From NCBI RefSeq assembly GCF_001557535.2, contig NZ_CP014308.1, positions 124,001 to 188,000 on the forward strand: DNA of 64,000 nucleotides, written 5' to 3'. The notes below the pieces were generated by a model that saw only the letters and a program-made list of their open reading frames with translations, was not told where the DNA came from and ran no database searches. The DNA comes from Burkholderia sp. PAMC 26561 (GTDB lineage Bacteria > Pseudomonadota > Gammaproteobacteria > Burkholderiales > Burkholderiaceae). Of this stretch, positions 7,736 through 17,254 are shown piece after piece (the first letter of the stretch is position 1; the number at the start of each line of letters is the position of its first letter). The position numbers and the translations under genes were made by a program.

Positions 7736-9286
7736 ATGCAACGGTGGAAACTAAGCGCGCGACTGTGGATAGCACTGGCGATCATGTGCGCGGGGGTACT
7801 CGCCATAGGAACATGGGGCGCCTTCAAGACTCGCGACACGCTGATCACACTGCGCCAGGCGGAACTGCGCACAGTGGTGGGAACAGCCTATTCAATCGTC
7901 GAACGATACGGCGCGCTTGCGGAATCAGGCAAGATCTCGCTCGCCGATGCCAAGCACAACGCCGCCGAAGATTTGCGCGTCATGCGCTATCAGGGCGCAG
8001 GGGGCTATCTCGTGATCCTTGACCCGCATGCCACGGTCTTAATGCATGCGGTTCGGCCGGAAATGGAAGGCAAGGACATGAGCAACTTCAAGGACCCCGA
8101 CGGACATCGGGTCTTCCAGGAAGGCGCCGATCTGGCCGAGCAGCAAGGCGAGGGGTTCATGGGACTGAAGTTTCCCAAACCCGTCACCAACGAAATCGCA
8201 CCGAAGACGAACTACGTAAGGCTATACAAACCTTGGCACTGGACCCTGGTTACGGGCGTATTCACCGATGACATTGATCACGCGTTCTACAGTACCCTTG
8301 CGCAATACGTGGGCGCGGCCGTCGCGCTGTGTCTGGTCGTGTCGATTCTTATGGGCGTAATCATCCGCGGCATACAGAAGCAACTGGGCGGCGAGCCGGA
8401 CTACGCGGCGCACGTCGCCACGCGCATCGCGGATGGCGATCTCAATGTCCAGGTGAACACACATCCCGGTGATACGTCCAGCATGCTCGCCGCAATGAAA
8501 CGCATGCAGGCGCAGCTATCGGTCGCCATCTCGCAGATTCGTGTGGGTGCCACGGCGATCACGGCAGCATCCAAGGAAATAGCCGCGGGCAATGCGGACC
8601 TGTCCCGCCGCACTGAAGACCAAGCCAGCGCGCTCGGCGAAACGGCGTCGAGCATGGAGCAGCTCACCGCGACGGTCAAGCAGAACGCAAGCAACGCGAA
8701 GCAGGCCAGCACGCTCGCGCTCGATGCATCGCAAACAGCCGCGCGCGGCGGCGACGTAGTCAGTCAGGTAGTCGATACGATGAATGGCATTTCACTGTCG
8801 TCGGGCAAGATCGGCGACATCATCGGCGTGATCGAAGGAATCGCGTTCCAGACGAATATCCTGGCATTGAACGCAGCGGTTGAAGCGGCTCGGGCAGGCG
8901 AAGAAGGGCGGGGCTTCGCGGTCGTCGCGGGCGAAGTGCGCAGTCTTGCGCAACGCAGCGCGGCAGCGGCGAAAGAGATCAAGACGCTTATCGATGAATC
9001 CAGCGCGAAGGTGGTCGATGGCTCGCAACTGGTTGAGCGCGCCGGCGTCACGATGGCCGACGTGGTCCGGCATATCAAGCAGGTTGCGCTCATCATGGCC
9101 GAGATCAGCGAAGCCTCGTCGGAGCAGAGCGCGGGCATCGAACAGGTGAACATTGCGGTGGCAAGCATGGACCAGACGACGCAGCAGAACGCCGCGCTGG
9201 TCGAGGAAGCGAGCGCCTCCGCCGACGTCCTGCGCACCCAGACGGCGCAGCTTGAAACTGCGATCGCGGTATTTTCGGTGCATTGA
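7736..9286 (+). CDS. methyl-accepting chemotaxis protein with single Cache domain
   Basis: A 516-residue inner-membrane chemoreceptor. A first membrane helix (about residues 10-30, [20 protein letters not shown]) is followed by a periplasmic sCache-type sensor (residues about 35-185; [20 protein letters not shown] and [16 protein letters not shown]). A second helix lies at 190-212, then a HAMP domain, then a long signalling coiled coil. The hairpin tip reads [21 protein letters not shown], the most conserved chemoreceptor motif, where CheA and CheW dock. There is no C-terminal CheR-tethering pentapeptide. The ligand is unknown; sCache receptors often sense small organic acids. The gene is complete. 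Confidence 0.95.
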   Translation: MQRWKLSARLWIALAIMCAGVLAIGTWGAFKTRDTLITLRQAELRTVVGTAYSIVERYGALAESGKISLADAKHNAAEDLRVMRYQGAGGYLVILDPHATVLMHAVRPEMEGKDMSNFKDPDGHRVFQEGADLAEQQGEGFMGLKFPKPVTNEIAPKTNYVRLYKPWHWTLVTGVFTDDIDHAFYSTLAQYVGAAVALCLVVSILMGVIIRGIQKQLGGEPDYAAHVATRIADGDLNVQVNTHPGDTSSMLAAMKRMQAQLSVAISQIRVGATAITAASKEIAAGNADLSRRTEDQASALGETASSMEQLTATVKQNASNAKQASTLALDASQTAARGGDVVSQVVDTMNGISLSSGKIGDIIGVIEGIAFQTNILALNAAVEAARAGEEGRGFAVVAGEVRSLAQRSAAAAKEIKTLIDESSAKVVDGSQLVERAGVTMADVVRHIKQVALIMAEISEASSEQSAGIEQVNIAVASMDQTTQQNAALVEEASASADVLRTQTAQLETAIAVFSVH

Positions 9287-9481
9287 ACGCACGTAGTGCT
9301 GCGAAACGTAGCCGGCGTGATGCTGGCTGCTTCGCTAAGCAAGCCTTGTCGGCAACAAGTCTCTGAAAACGATCGAACATGCGGTTTTTGTCTTTGTTCG
9401 ACTATGTCGCTTTTTTGGCCTCTTTTGAATTTCGAGTGAGCGGGTTTGCGGGTCAAGGGACGGGATCGAACTCTGCCCGGA

Positions 9482-9769
9482 ATGCCGATGGAGGAGTTTC
9501 AGACCGTGGCACGTTGGTTCCATCGACGCCATGTGTACGAACACAACGGCGGCGAAGTTGACGAACGCTACTTGAAGGAAAGCGGCGACACGACAGTCCG
9601 GTTGAAGCAACACATTCACGAAACGCAAGAAGAAGCGCACGCGTTGATTGGTTCGATGGTCAAGATGGCCCGCAATGTGCACCGGGGCTTCCACGAGTTC
9701 GTGGAGCCAGTAGACGAACCAATCAAAGCGTTGAAGGACAAGGAAGCCCGCATGGCAGCGTATCGGTAA
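9482..9769 (+). CDS. hypothetical protein, probable C-terminal fragment
   Basis: About 95 residues: EEFQTVARWFHRRHVYEHN, then GGEVDERYLKESGDTTVRLK, then a helical end with GSMVKMARNVHRGFHEF. The HRRHVYEHNGG region and the two-helix end resemble C-termini of longer HEPN-like hypothetical proteins in which an R-x4-H motif is typical, so the gene may have lost its N-terminal part; this is inference. No good ribosome binding site precedes 9482 and the frame remains open back to 9446. It lies beside IS debris. Confidence 0.45.
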   Translation: MPMEEFQTVARWFHRRHVYEHNGGEVDERYLKESGDTTVRLKQHIHETQEEAHALIGSMVKMARNVHRGFHEFVEPVDEPIKALKDKEARMAAYR

Positions 9770-10052
9770 GTGAATAGTCAGGCCTTGCGGAGGCATAATA
9801 AAGCGTAAACGGCCTGCTGTTCGAGGACTGCTGGACACGGCTGTAGGGGCGAAGGCTTTGCGAGCCGATATTGAAGCCGAAGAACTGCTGCGTGCGGTTG
9901 CAAATCTATGTCGGAGCCGGGTGACGAAAAGCTTGCCTACGCCCGCAAGATGGTAGATCTGCTCGTGGACGGCCTGCGCCCCGGAGGGAGTCCGTGCACG
10001 GAAAGTCAGACAGGAAAATCGGCCCTTCGCTGACCAAAAAGTATTCCCGTGA

Positions 10053-10772
10053 TTGGACAAAGCCGGTCATTGGCCGGAGGGAGACAAGCTGTGGGAGCGC
10101 ACGACCCGTGGCGAAGCCATCGGGCAGATCACCTTCACGATGGCCTCGCGTCATGGCGTCAAGGCGCGCACGGTGCGCCAGCATCTGTGGATGCAGCGTG
10201 TGGAGTTACCCGCAGGCCGAGGCAAGTGCGTCGCGGCCACCTGTCTGGTCGCACGCGAGTTCGACGCTCCTGCGGGCGTCAAGCCGATCGAATGGGACTT
10301 GCTGACCAACCGCGGGGCGACTACGTTGGAGGGGGCGATCGGATTGATCGACTGGTATCGAGCGCGCTGGGAAATCGAGATGTTGTGCAACATCTTGATG
10401 AATGCTTGCCGCGTCGAGGCGCTTCAGTTCGGTTCGATCAAACAACTCGAGCGCGCACTGGCGCTGTTCCTGGTAGAAGCTTGGCGCGTGGCCTATCTGA
10501 TGCGCCTGGGACGCACTTGCCCCGATCTGGATGCGCATCTGTTCTTTGATCCCGACAAAATTCGCAGTGCCTACCTGCTCACGAAAGTGCGCCGCCCGGC
10601 CCAGCCGAAGCTCAACGAAGTCTTGCGATTGATCGCACGCCTGGGCGGATTCCTCGGGCGCAAGGGCGACGGCGAACCCGGTGCGAAAACCATCTGGCTC
10701 GGACTCAGAGAAGTTCATATCGCCGCAAAAACATTGCGCTTGTTACGCGACGACCGCGACAGTTGTGTATAA
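10053..10772 (+). pseudogene. IS4-family transposase remnant (C-terminal half)
   Basis: A 239-residue open frame matching the C-terminal half of IS4/IS50-type DDE transposases (LWERTTRGEAIGQITFTM; LIDWYRARWEIEMLCNIL; ALALFLVEAWRVAYLMRLGR). The N-terminal half with the first catalytic aspartates is gone. In the family's Y-(2)-R-(3)-E-(6)-K signature the tyrosine, arginine and glutamate are present (WYRARWEIE), but the lysine position is methionine (CNILMNAC). It is therefore inactive twice over. It ends 45 bases before the IS21 element. Confidence 0.85.
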
Positions 10773-10973
10773 CGCGATACATTGTACGGTCTCTCCCCGA
10801 CAATCGATTAGACTGAATATTCCACGCCAAAGTGAACACGAATTCCACGGCAAAGTTAATGCCGATTCCACGGCAAAAAGAACAGGGTTTCCACGCCATC
10901 GCGAACAAGAATTCAGGGTGGCGGCGACGCGGGTCAACGGTGGCACGATCGACAGTTTTGTCGGGAGTGCCGA

Positions 10974-12521
10974 ATGGCAAATGTCAGGTTGACCATGCGC
11001 AAAATCAGGGAAGTGCTGCGGTTGCATTTCGAGTGTGACCGCAATCGAAGGGAGATCGCCGACGCGGTCGGTGCCTCGACGACGACGGTGTGGCATTACC
11101 TGCGCCGCACGCGGCTGGCAGGGCTGAGCTGGCCGCTGCCATCGGAACTGCTGACAGACGACGTGGCGCTCGAGGCAAGGCTGTATCCGCCGCCGGCGCG
11201 GCGCGAGCCAACGCGCGGCATGCCGGACTGGCCGACCGTGCATCGCGAGATCGGCAGGAAAGGCGTCACGCTCGATCTGCTGTGGCAGGAATATAAGGCT
11301 CAGCATCCGGACGGCTGCGGCTACAGTTGGTTCTGCAAGGCTTACCAGGAATGGGCGCAGCGGCTTCCGGTCACGATGCGGCAAACGCACGTGCCGGGCC
11401 AGAAGCTGTTCGTCGACTATAGCGGCAAGAAGCTCGGCATCATCAACCCGGACACCGGAGAAATCCGCGAGGCCGAGCTGTTCGTCGCTGCGCTCGGCGT
11501 GTCCGGGCTTACGTTTGCGGAGCTCACCTGGACTCAGCAGCTTCCAGACTGGATCGGCTCGCACGTGCGCGCCTTCGCGTTCTATGACGGCCTGGTCGAG
11601 ATTCTGGTGCCCGACAAATTAAAATCGGGCGTCCACAAGCCGGGGTTTTACGATCCGGATATCAATCCAACCTACCAGGAAATGGCCAGGCATTACTCCG
11701 TGGCTGTGATCCCGGCTCGCAGTAAAAAACCGAGGGACAAGCCGAAAGCAGAGCTGTCGGTCCTCCTGGTGCAGAGATGGGTCCTCGCCCGCCTGCGCAA
11801 CCAACGCTTCTTCAGCCTGGGCGAGGCCAACCGGGCGGTCGCCGCGTTGCTGGGCGATCTGAACAACCGGCCCTTCAAGAAGCTGCCTGGCTCACGCCGT
11901 AGCGTCTTCGACGAAATCGATCGCCCAGCACTCAGGCCGTTGCCCGAGCAGCCCTATCAGTACGCGGAGTGGAAGGTCGCGCGTATCGGGCCGGACTATC
12001 ACGTCGAGCTTGATCAGCACTATTACTCGGTGCCGTATCGCTACGCGCGCGAGCAGGTCGACGTGCGCCACACGACCAACACCGTCGAGATCTTCCATCG
12101 CGGTCAACGCATTGCCGCTCACGGCAAAAGCGCTCGCCGTCGCTACCACACCACGATCGACACACACATGCCGCCGGAACACCTGGCGGTCGCCAAGGGC
12201 TGGGATCCGGAGCGGCTGCGCAACTGGGCCGCCGACATCGGCCCGCATACGGCGGCCGTCATCCAGCACCTGCTGGGTGCCCGCAAGCACCCCCAGCAGT
12301 CGTATCGCACCTGCCTGGGTGTACTGCGCATGGGCAAGGACTACGGGCGCGACCGGCTCGAAGCTGCCTGCCGCCGCGCTATCGATCTGAAAGCGCCGAA
12401 CTACAAGTTCATTGATTCGACGCTGAAGAACGGCCTGGACCGAGAGCCCGAATCCAATACCAGGCAGGCCGACCTACCGCTTGTGCATGCCAATGTGCGC
12501 GGGCCTTCGTACTACCACTGA
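10974..12521 (+). CDS. istA: IS21-family transposase IstA
   Basis: A 515-residue IstA. The N-terminal helix-turn-helix reads RREIADAVGASTTTVWHYLR. The catalytic core has KLFVDYSGKKLGII (first Asp), DGLVEILVPDKLKSG (second Asp; most relatives have DN, here DK), and PRDKPKAELSVLLVQRW (Glu). The C-terminal beta-barrel part has HYYSVPYRYAREQVDV. The frame is complete and istB follows after 18 bases. A truncated copy lies at 59618-60302. Confidence 0.93.
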   Translation: MANVRLTMRKIREVLRLHFECDRNRREIADAVGASTTTVWHYLRRTRLAGLSWPLPSELLTDDVALEARLYPPPARREPTRGMPDWPTVHREIGRKGVTLDLLWQEYKAQHPDGCGYSWFCKAYQEWAQRLPVTMRQTHVPGQKLFVDYSGKKLGIINPDTGEIREAELFVAALGVSGLTFAELTWTQQLPDWIGSHVRAFAFYDGLVEILVPDKLKSGVHKPGFYDPDINPTYQEMARHYSVAVIPARSKKPRDKPKAELSVLLVQRWVLARLRNQRFFSLGEANRAVAALLGDLNNRPFKKLPGSRRSVFDEIDRPALRPLPEQPYQYAEWKVARIGPDYHVELDQHYYSVPYRYAREQVDVRHTTNTVEIFHRGQRIAAHGKSARRRYHTTIDTHMPPEHLAVAKGWDPERLRNWAADIGPHTAAVIQHLLGARKHPQQSYRTCLGVLRMGKDYGRDRLEAACRRAIDLKAPNYKFIDSTLKNGLDREPESNTRQADLPLVHANVRGPSYYH

Positions 12522-12539
12522 AACTGAAAGGGAGTCTAT

Positions 12540-13298
12540 ATGCTGCATCATCCCACTGTCGACAAACTGCACGCGCTGCACCTGTCCGGCATGGCAGCGG
12601 CGCTTGCCGAACAACAGTCCCAGGACGGAATTGACCGGCTGGGCTTTGAAGAACGTCTGGGGCTGCTGGTCGAGCGTGAATCCAGTGAACGTGACTCGCG
12701 ACAAACGGCGGCCCGGCTGCGCCGGGCCAGACTGAAGATGCCCGACGCGTCGCCCGAGGACATCGACTATCGCACCGCCCGCGGCCTGGACCGGGCGCTC
12801 ACCGCCCGACTGCTGACCGGTGAGTGGCTTCGGGAAAGGCAGAACCTCATCCTGGTTGCCCCGACTGGGCTCGGCAAGAGTTGGTTGGGTTGCGCCTTCG
12901 CCATCCAGGCGTGCCGGCAAGGGTTCTCCGCCTACTATCTGCGCGTGCCGAAACTGAACGAGGAACTGGCGATCGCACATGGCAGCGGGCGCTACGCGCG
13001 ATGGCTCGCACAACTCGCCAAGACGGATCTCGTGATTCTCGACGATCTGGCAATGGCGCCGCTGACCGATTCCGCGCGGCGCGATCTGCTTGAGGTTCTT
13101 GACGACCGTTACGGGCACCGTTCCACGCTCGCTACCTCCCAGATTCCGGTGGACCACTGGCATGACGCGATCGGCGAACCCACCGTCGCCGACGCGATCC
13201 TTGACCGGCTGGTGCACAACGCTCATCGCATCACGCTCGAGGGCGAATCGCTGCGCAAGACGCGCAGCCGATTGACCGCGAAGCCGCAGTCCGAGTAA
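12540..13298 (+). CDS. istB: IS21-family helper ATPase IstB
   Basis: A 252-residue AAA+ ATPase that selects target DNA for IstA. The Walker A motif is VAPTGLGKSWLG (about residues 103-114), Walker B is DLVILDDLAMA, and sensor I is in HRSTLATSQIPV. The typical N-terminal helical domain (LHALHLSGMAAALAEQQ) is present. The ATG at 12540 has AAGGGAG 7 bases upstream. Intact. Confidence 0.93.
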   Translation: MLHHPTVDKLHALHLSGMAAALAEQQSQDGIDRLGFEERLGLLVERESSERDSRQTAARLRRARLKMPDASPEDIDYRTARGLDRALTARLLTGEWLRERQNLILVAPTGLGKSWLGCAFAIQACRQGFSAYYLRVPKLNEELAIAHGSGRYARWLAQLAKTDLVILDDLAMAPLTDSARRDLLEVLDDRYGHRSTLATSQIPVDHWHDAIGEPTVADAILDRLVHNAHRITLEGESLRKTRSRLTAKPQSE

Positions 13299-13455
13299 AA
13301 AGGTAAAGGTCCCGCGTCGCTACGCTCCGTTTGTTCGCGATGGCGTGGAATCCTTGTTCGCTTTGCCGTGGAATTACGATTCACTTTGCCCTGGAATGGC
13401 TGTTCTCTTTGCGTGGAATACGCAATTAGACCGTGGCGATGACGTGCAAACAAGT

Positions 13456-13806
13456 TTAGTGGCCCGCTTCTTTCGCCGTGAGCGAATTCGTGACCGACTT
13501 TACACCCGGCGTCGCAGCAGCGATTTCGGTTGCCTTTTTTATTTGTCCGTCGTCCGGTGCGTTACCATCAAGTGTCACGATTCCCTTTCGCGAAACTACG
13601 CGCACATCAGAACTATCGAAATTTTTCTCATTATCGAAAGCCTTCTGAACAGCCTCCTCAAGCTTAAAATCTGCTTTGATCACAGCCGTCTTCCGTGCGA
13701 ACGCACTTTGTTGGGCGAAGGATACGCCAGCTGTGCTCATGGCGCCAATGCCTATAAGCGTGGCCGTAGCTAGGACAGTTGCTCTATGTGAAAAGGTGGT
13801 TTTCAT
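13456..13806 (-). CDS. periplasmic BON-domain protein (OsmY-like)
   Basis: The N-terminus is a clear signal peptide (MKTTFSHRATVLATATLIGI, then GAMSTAGVSFAQQSAFA), so the product is periplasmic. One BON domain fills the rest (residues about 45-115; VRVVSRKGIVTLDGNAPDDG and AAATPGVKSVTNSL), as in OsmY-type proteins that bind envelope surfaces and respond to osmotic stress. The mature protein has only one BON domain; OsmY has two. I chose the ATG at 13806 with GAGGA about 10 bases upstream, rather than the TTG at 13824. Confidence 0.85.
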   Translation of the reverse strand: MKTTFSHRATVLATATLIGIGAMSTAGVSFAQQSAFARKTAVIKADFKLEEAVQKAFDNEKNFDSSDVRVVSRKGIVTLDGNAPDDGQIKKATEIAAATPGVKSVTNSLTAKEAGH

Positions 13807-14142
13807 ATCGGAGAATATCCTCAATTATCGAGAGTTTTTCTAGTTTGTCCGAGACATCTAGAAACCGGCAAGAAGTCGCGTTCATCCTATCTTGACTTAG
13901 CATTCGTTTGCTTTTCCGACATCGAAATTGGAGAGGAAACGTTTTTAGTCGCCTGTACGGTCCTTTCGAAGTACGCGCAGTTGATGAGTGAGAGGAGTCT
14001 GCGATGTTCGGCCACCCGAAAATTCGCGGCTTTCAACATCGTTGCCCACTTGATAACTTTCCACACGATCATTGTGTAGCTCCTCTCAACAGCACAGAGT
14101 CGAGTACAAAAAACTAGCCACAGCGAGTCTTTGCTGGTCACA

Positions 14143-14898
14143 TCATTCTGCATTTGCCGCAGCCTCGATTATCTTTGCCACAGCGCGCGGCTGGGACATG
14201 TAGACAACATGGCTGGAATCGATCTCGGTCGTAATCGAATGTGAGCGCTTATACATTGCACGTTCCAAATCGGGATTGATAGCCCGATCCTGAGTCGCAA
14301 CAATCGCGTAACTGGGCTTATCTTTCCACGCCGGCGCTGAAATCGCCTCGGTGATCGCTTTCACCGAAGGCGGCACCTGGGAGACTGCCATTAGGTCTGT
14401 TTGCGCGTGCGGCAAATCAGCAGCGAAGTCGTCGTGAAATTTGTCGACAGGAATGAAAAGAAAACCATCCTTCGAAGGTGCTATATCGTTGGAAGCTGCA
14501 GGCTTGCTTGCAAGAAGTTGTCCGGCGCTTTCGCCAACATCGGGCTGAAGCGCAGCCACATACACCAAGCTTTTCACGTGCGTGTTATTGCCCGCTTCCG
14601 TAATGATCGCGCCACCATAGCTGTGTCCTACGAGCACGGCGGGTCCGTCGAGTTGGTCCAGGATTCGATCAGTCGCGGCGACATCGTCGCCGAGTGAGGT
14701 TTCAGGCGGCTGAACGATAGCGACGTGATAGCCGTCTTTGCGCAGGATATCGGCCACTTTGTTCCAGCCCGATCCATCGACGAAAGCTCCGTGAACCAAG
14801 ACGACATTCTTGACGGCATCCGCAGGCGTTGCTTGTGCGTTAGTCAATCCAAGCATAACGAAAATGGAGGCGGCGGTTCGGGTGAGACTCTTGACCAT
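14143..14898 (-). CDS. secreted alpha/beta hydrolase (EstC-like)
   Basis: A 251-residue alpha/beta hydrolase with a signal peptide (about residues 1-24, ending NAQATPADA). The oxyanion loop is VVLVHGAFVDGSGW. The nucleophile elbow is GHSYGGAIITEAG (G-x-S-x-G, Ser). The acid and histidine are likely in VATQDRAINPDLE and EIDSSHVVYMSQP. The family includes esterases and salicylate-ester-type hydrolases. It is close in plan to the cytosolic hydrolase at 22031-22711. It stands alone; upstream lies a 400-base gap. Confidence 0.88.
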   Translation of the reverse strand: MVKSLTRTAASIFVMLGLTNAQATPADAVKNVVLVHGAFVDGSGWNKVADILRKDGYHVAIVQPPETSLGDDVAATDRILDQLDGPAVLVGHSYGGAIITEAGNNTHVKSLVYVAALQPDVGESAGQLLASKPAASNDIAPSKDGFLFIPVDKFHDDFAADLPHAQTDLMAVSQVPPSVKAITEAISAPAWKDKPSYAIVATQDRAINPDLERAMYKRSHSITTEIDSSHVVYMSQPRAVAKIIEAAANAE

Positions 14899-15312
14899 TG
14901 TCTTTCCTGTGTTGTAAATGATGATTAACGTGAACTTGTCTTATGGTGGACGATCGTATTTTCATACGATGCTAGGCGTTGGTACGAAAGTCGGTCACTA
15001 GTGATCAATATGAACGAGCGGTGCCGAAGCTTGCGGCCCGTAAAAACGTGTTGACAGAAGGACAAAAAAATCAAACGGCCATGAAAACTTTGAAAAACCA
15101 ATGTAAAGCGATCGAAGGTCTGCGAAGCAGTCGGTAGGACACCTGCTGACGGCACGAATTCTATCTGAGACGCCAAGCAGCGGAACGACGCCAAACCCTC
15201 ATTTTGAGTCATCCGCATCGATGCGTTTGGGTATAGCTCTTTTAGGCATGCCTGATAGCACGTGCTGTTATGTGAAAAGCGATTATTCAACGCGTCTTTT
15301 GGTTAGTCTCTA
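14899..15312. other. gene-free stretch upstream of hydrolase
   Basis: About 410 bases without a credible gene. It is bounded on the right by the IS630 target. The hydrolase promoter must lie here; I see no clear operator or hairpin. Confidence 0.4.
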
Positions 15313-16423
15313 GTCCACTGCGTCATTGACTTGGCACCGGTCGAATTGGACGAGAAGGATCGTCATATTTCCATTTGATTGGTTTCTGGTTTTGATTGTG
15401 CTCGCGAATATGACGCATCAGTTTGCGATCTAGATCCTTCACCGAAGTGAAGACGCCGCGAGCGATCACATCACGCTGAATGCGTGAGAACCAGTTTTCC
15501 ACCTGGTTAAGCCACGAAGAGTAAGTCGGCGTGAAGTGCAAGCGTACGTTGCGATGCGCGGTGAGAAAGTCGACCACCCGCTGCGTCTTGTGGCTGCTTA
15601 CGTTATCGCAGATCACGTGGATTTCCCGACGTTTGGGCTGGCTGGCGACGACGTCAGTCAGAAAGGCCACAAACTGCTCGCTGGTGTGGCGCGACGCCGT
15701 CTTGCCCAGCACCTCGCCGGTCGCCGTATTGAACGCGGCGAACAGGCTGAGTGTCCCGTTGCGTTTGTATTCGAAGCCATGGCTCTCGGCGCGTCCCGGC
15801 GACAGCGGCAGCATCCGGTCCTTACGCTCAAGTGCCTGGATCGCGGTCTTTTCATCCACGCAGAACACCGCCGCGTGCGCCGGCGGGTTCAGATACAGCC
15901 CGATCACGTCGGCCGCCTTGGTCTCGAAGTCCGGGTCGTTGGAGACCATGTGTCGTTCCAAGCGCTGCGGCTTGATGCCGTGTTTACGCCAGATGCGCTG
16001 CACGGCCGAGACCGACACGTCGCCCAGTTCTGCTGCGAGCTTGTAGCTGCTCCAGTGTGTCGAACCGTCGGATGGTTTGTGCTTGAGGGTGCGGCTGAGT
16101 ACCCGCGCTTCCAACTTGGCAGGCGGCTGCACAGGAGCGCGCCCGGGGTGGCGAGCGTACATGCCGGCCAGTCGCTCGTTGAGGAAGCGCCCCGACCAAC
16201 GTGCGATGAAACGTGAGTCGCAGCCCAGTGCGCTCATGATCCCGTCGCGCGATTCACCGTCCTCGAGCATCAAGATCAGTTTTGCACGTCGCACGTCCGC
16301 CGCGCGCACCGTTCGGCTGCGTGCTGCTGAAAGTAATTGCGCACGTTCGGTATCAGTCAGATTCATTTTTCCCATGCGTAAATTCCAACGTAGATGGGGT
16401 GCCAAGTCAATGACGCATTGGAC
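15313..16423 (-). mobile_element. complete IS630-family element at a TA target
   Basis: A 1111-bp element with 26-bp inverted repeats at 15313-15338 and 16398-16423 that differ at one base; both start GTCCA and end CTTGGCACC in the inward direction. The dinucleotide TA flanks both sides (15311-15312, 16424-16425), the target duplication of IS630/Tc1-type elements. The transposase is intact, so the element may be mobile. Confidence 0.93.
15323..16375 (-). CDS. IS630-family transposase
   Basis: A 350-residue transposase starting MGKMNLTDTERAQLLSAARS. The N-terminal helix-turn-helix region (REDGIMSALGC-type segment after LILMLEDGESRD) is followed by the DDE core: AVFCVDEKTAIQAL (Asp), REIHVICDNVSSHKTQRV (Asp), and FTPTYSSWLNQVENWFSRIQ (Glu), all typical of IS630. 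The frame stays open upstream to 16528 through the inverted repeat, but the ATG at 16375 is inside the element and is preferred. Confidence 0.93.
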   Translation of the reverse strand: MGKMNLTDTERAQLLSAARSRTVRAADVRRAKLILMLEDGESRDGIMSALGCDSRFIARWSGRFLNERLAGMYARHPGRAPVQPPAKLEARVLSRTLKHKPSDGSTHWSSYKLAAELGDVSVSAVQRIWRKHGIKPQRLERHMVSNDPDFETKAADVIGLYLNPPAHAAVFCVDEKTAIQALERKDRMLPLSPGRAESHGFEYKRNGTLSLFAAFNTATGEVLGKTASRHTSEQFVAFLTDVVASQPKRREIHVICDNVSSHKTQRVVDFLTAHRNVRLHFTPTYSSWLNQVENWFSRIQRDVIARGVFTSVKDLDRKLMRHIREHNQNQKPIKWKYDDPSRPIRPVPSQ

Positions 16424-16425
16424 TA

Positions 16426-16766
16426 GGGGTTGGAATCGGAATCGGGATCGGGTTCGAGTTTGGTGCAGAGTTTCGTTACGAAGTCGGCTGAAGGATCGTT
16501 TAGGTTTCGTCGATTTAGGGTGTCTCAAGCCGCGGCGTAAACCAGTCCCGCGAATTTACGTTAGCAACCTTTCCAAAAGGATGCGTGCAGTCATAGAAGA
16601 ATCACTAACTTGCTTTCACTGATGTTTCTGCCGGGAATGACGGCATGCTTGTTTGGTCGACTATCTGTAACGCCATCGAAGCGCAAAAATACCTGTGACG
16701 TCAGAGACTGCAGTCTTGTGCTTTTACCTCAACAACTGATGAGTCAACGATAACAAGCGATCATCA
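16426..16766. other. gene-free stretch with short GGAATC-type repeats
   Basis: About 340 bases. Directly beside the IS630 target a run of degenerate 6-mers (GGAATC, GGAATC, GGGATC, GGGTTC) occupies about 16432-16460. The rest shows no coding frame. Confidence 0.4.
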
Positions 16767-17201
16767 CTAGAGAATCGCGGGCGCAACCAACGGAATTGCA
16801 TGCTCTTGCTCGATCTGTTCCGCTCGTATCATCGCTCCCGCATTTTTAGGCGTCAAGCGATAGCTTCGGGGCCGATACACCCGCTCTCCCGGAGAAATAA
16901 TAAGCCCGCTCAACGCACAAGTTCCACCCCTAGGCGCACGAGTAACTCGCCATATCTGATCTCGATACCGGCATGACCCAGGATCGCACCAATCTATGAT
17001 TGCTGTGCTGTTCGTGGGGCGTTCGAGTACTTTCACTAGAGCCTGCGGTCCGCGGTTCGCTGTTGCGACAGCGCAGCTTTCGCTGAGATGCCATCCCCGA
17101 TCCATCGCACGTATCTGTTGCTGCACAGCGCAATCATTCGATCTGATATGCAGACCCCGGACAATGCTTGCCCAAGCTGACAATTCTAGTGGGAGTTTCA
17201 A
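16767..17201 (-). CDS. DUF3331-domain protein
   Basis: A 144-residue cytoplasmic protein of the DUF3331 family, found mainly in Burkholderiaceae. Visible are STAIIDWCDPGSCRYRDQIW, CALSGLIISPGERVYRPR and KNAGAMIRAEQIE, the family's conserved core. The start is a TTG at 17201 with AGGA about 8 bases upstream. No function is known for the family. It lies immediately downstream of the GlxA-type regulator on the same strand (53-base gap), so the two may be co-transcribed. Confidence 0.78.
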   Translation of the reverse strand: MKLPLELSAWASIVRGLHIRSNDCAVQQQIRAMDRGWHLSESCAVATANRGPQALVKVLERPTNSTAIIDWCDPGSCRYRDQIWRVTRAPRGGTCALSGLIISPGERVYRPRSYRLTPKNAGAMIRAEQIEQEHAIPLVAPAIL

Positions 17202-17254
17202 TGTCGAATCCTGTCAATCAAGGGTCTTGATCAAGTATCGGCGCGCCGCTCGAT

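Larger units (their letters stand above)
10818..13420 (+). mobile_element. IS21-family element with tandem terminal repeats
   Basis: istA and istB are bounded by multiple related terminal repeats. On the left, units beginning ATTCCACG recur near 10819, 10843, 10865 and 10889 (as CACGGCAAAG-type copies). On the right the complementary units occur near 13345-13420. The outermost units share TATTCCACGC on both sides. Such multiple terminal repeats are typical of IS21 elements and are the IstA binding sites. I could not find a convincing 4-8 bp target duplication, so the outer limits are approximate. Confidence 0.8.

Noticed and set aside
8764..9456. 230-codon minus-strand frame opposite the chemoreceptor
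   Set aside because: It is antisense to the conserved signalling domain; low-complexity Ala/Ser/Thr-rich translation typical of a shadow frame.
10818..10905. CRISPR-like spacing of ATTCCACGGCAAAG units
   Set aside because: The units are short, degenerate and lie at the end of an IS21 element; they are terminal transposase-binding repeats, not a CRISPR array.
13887..14153. 88-codon minus-strand frame after the hydrolase
   Set aside because: No motif, no ribosome binding site, composition unlike neighbours; it overlaps the hydrolase end.
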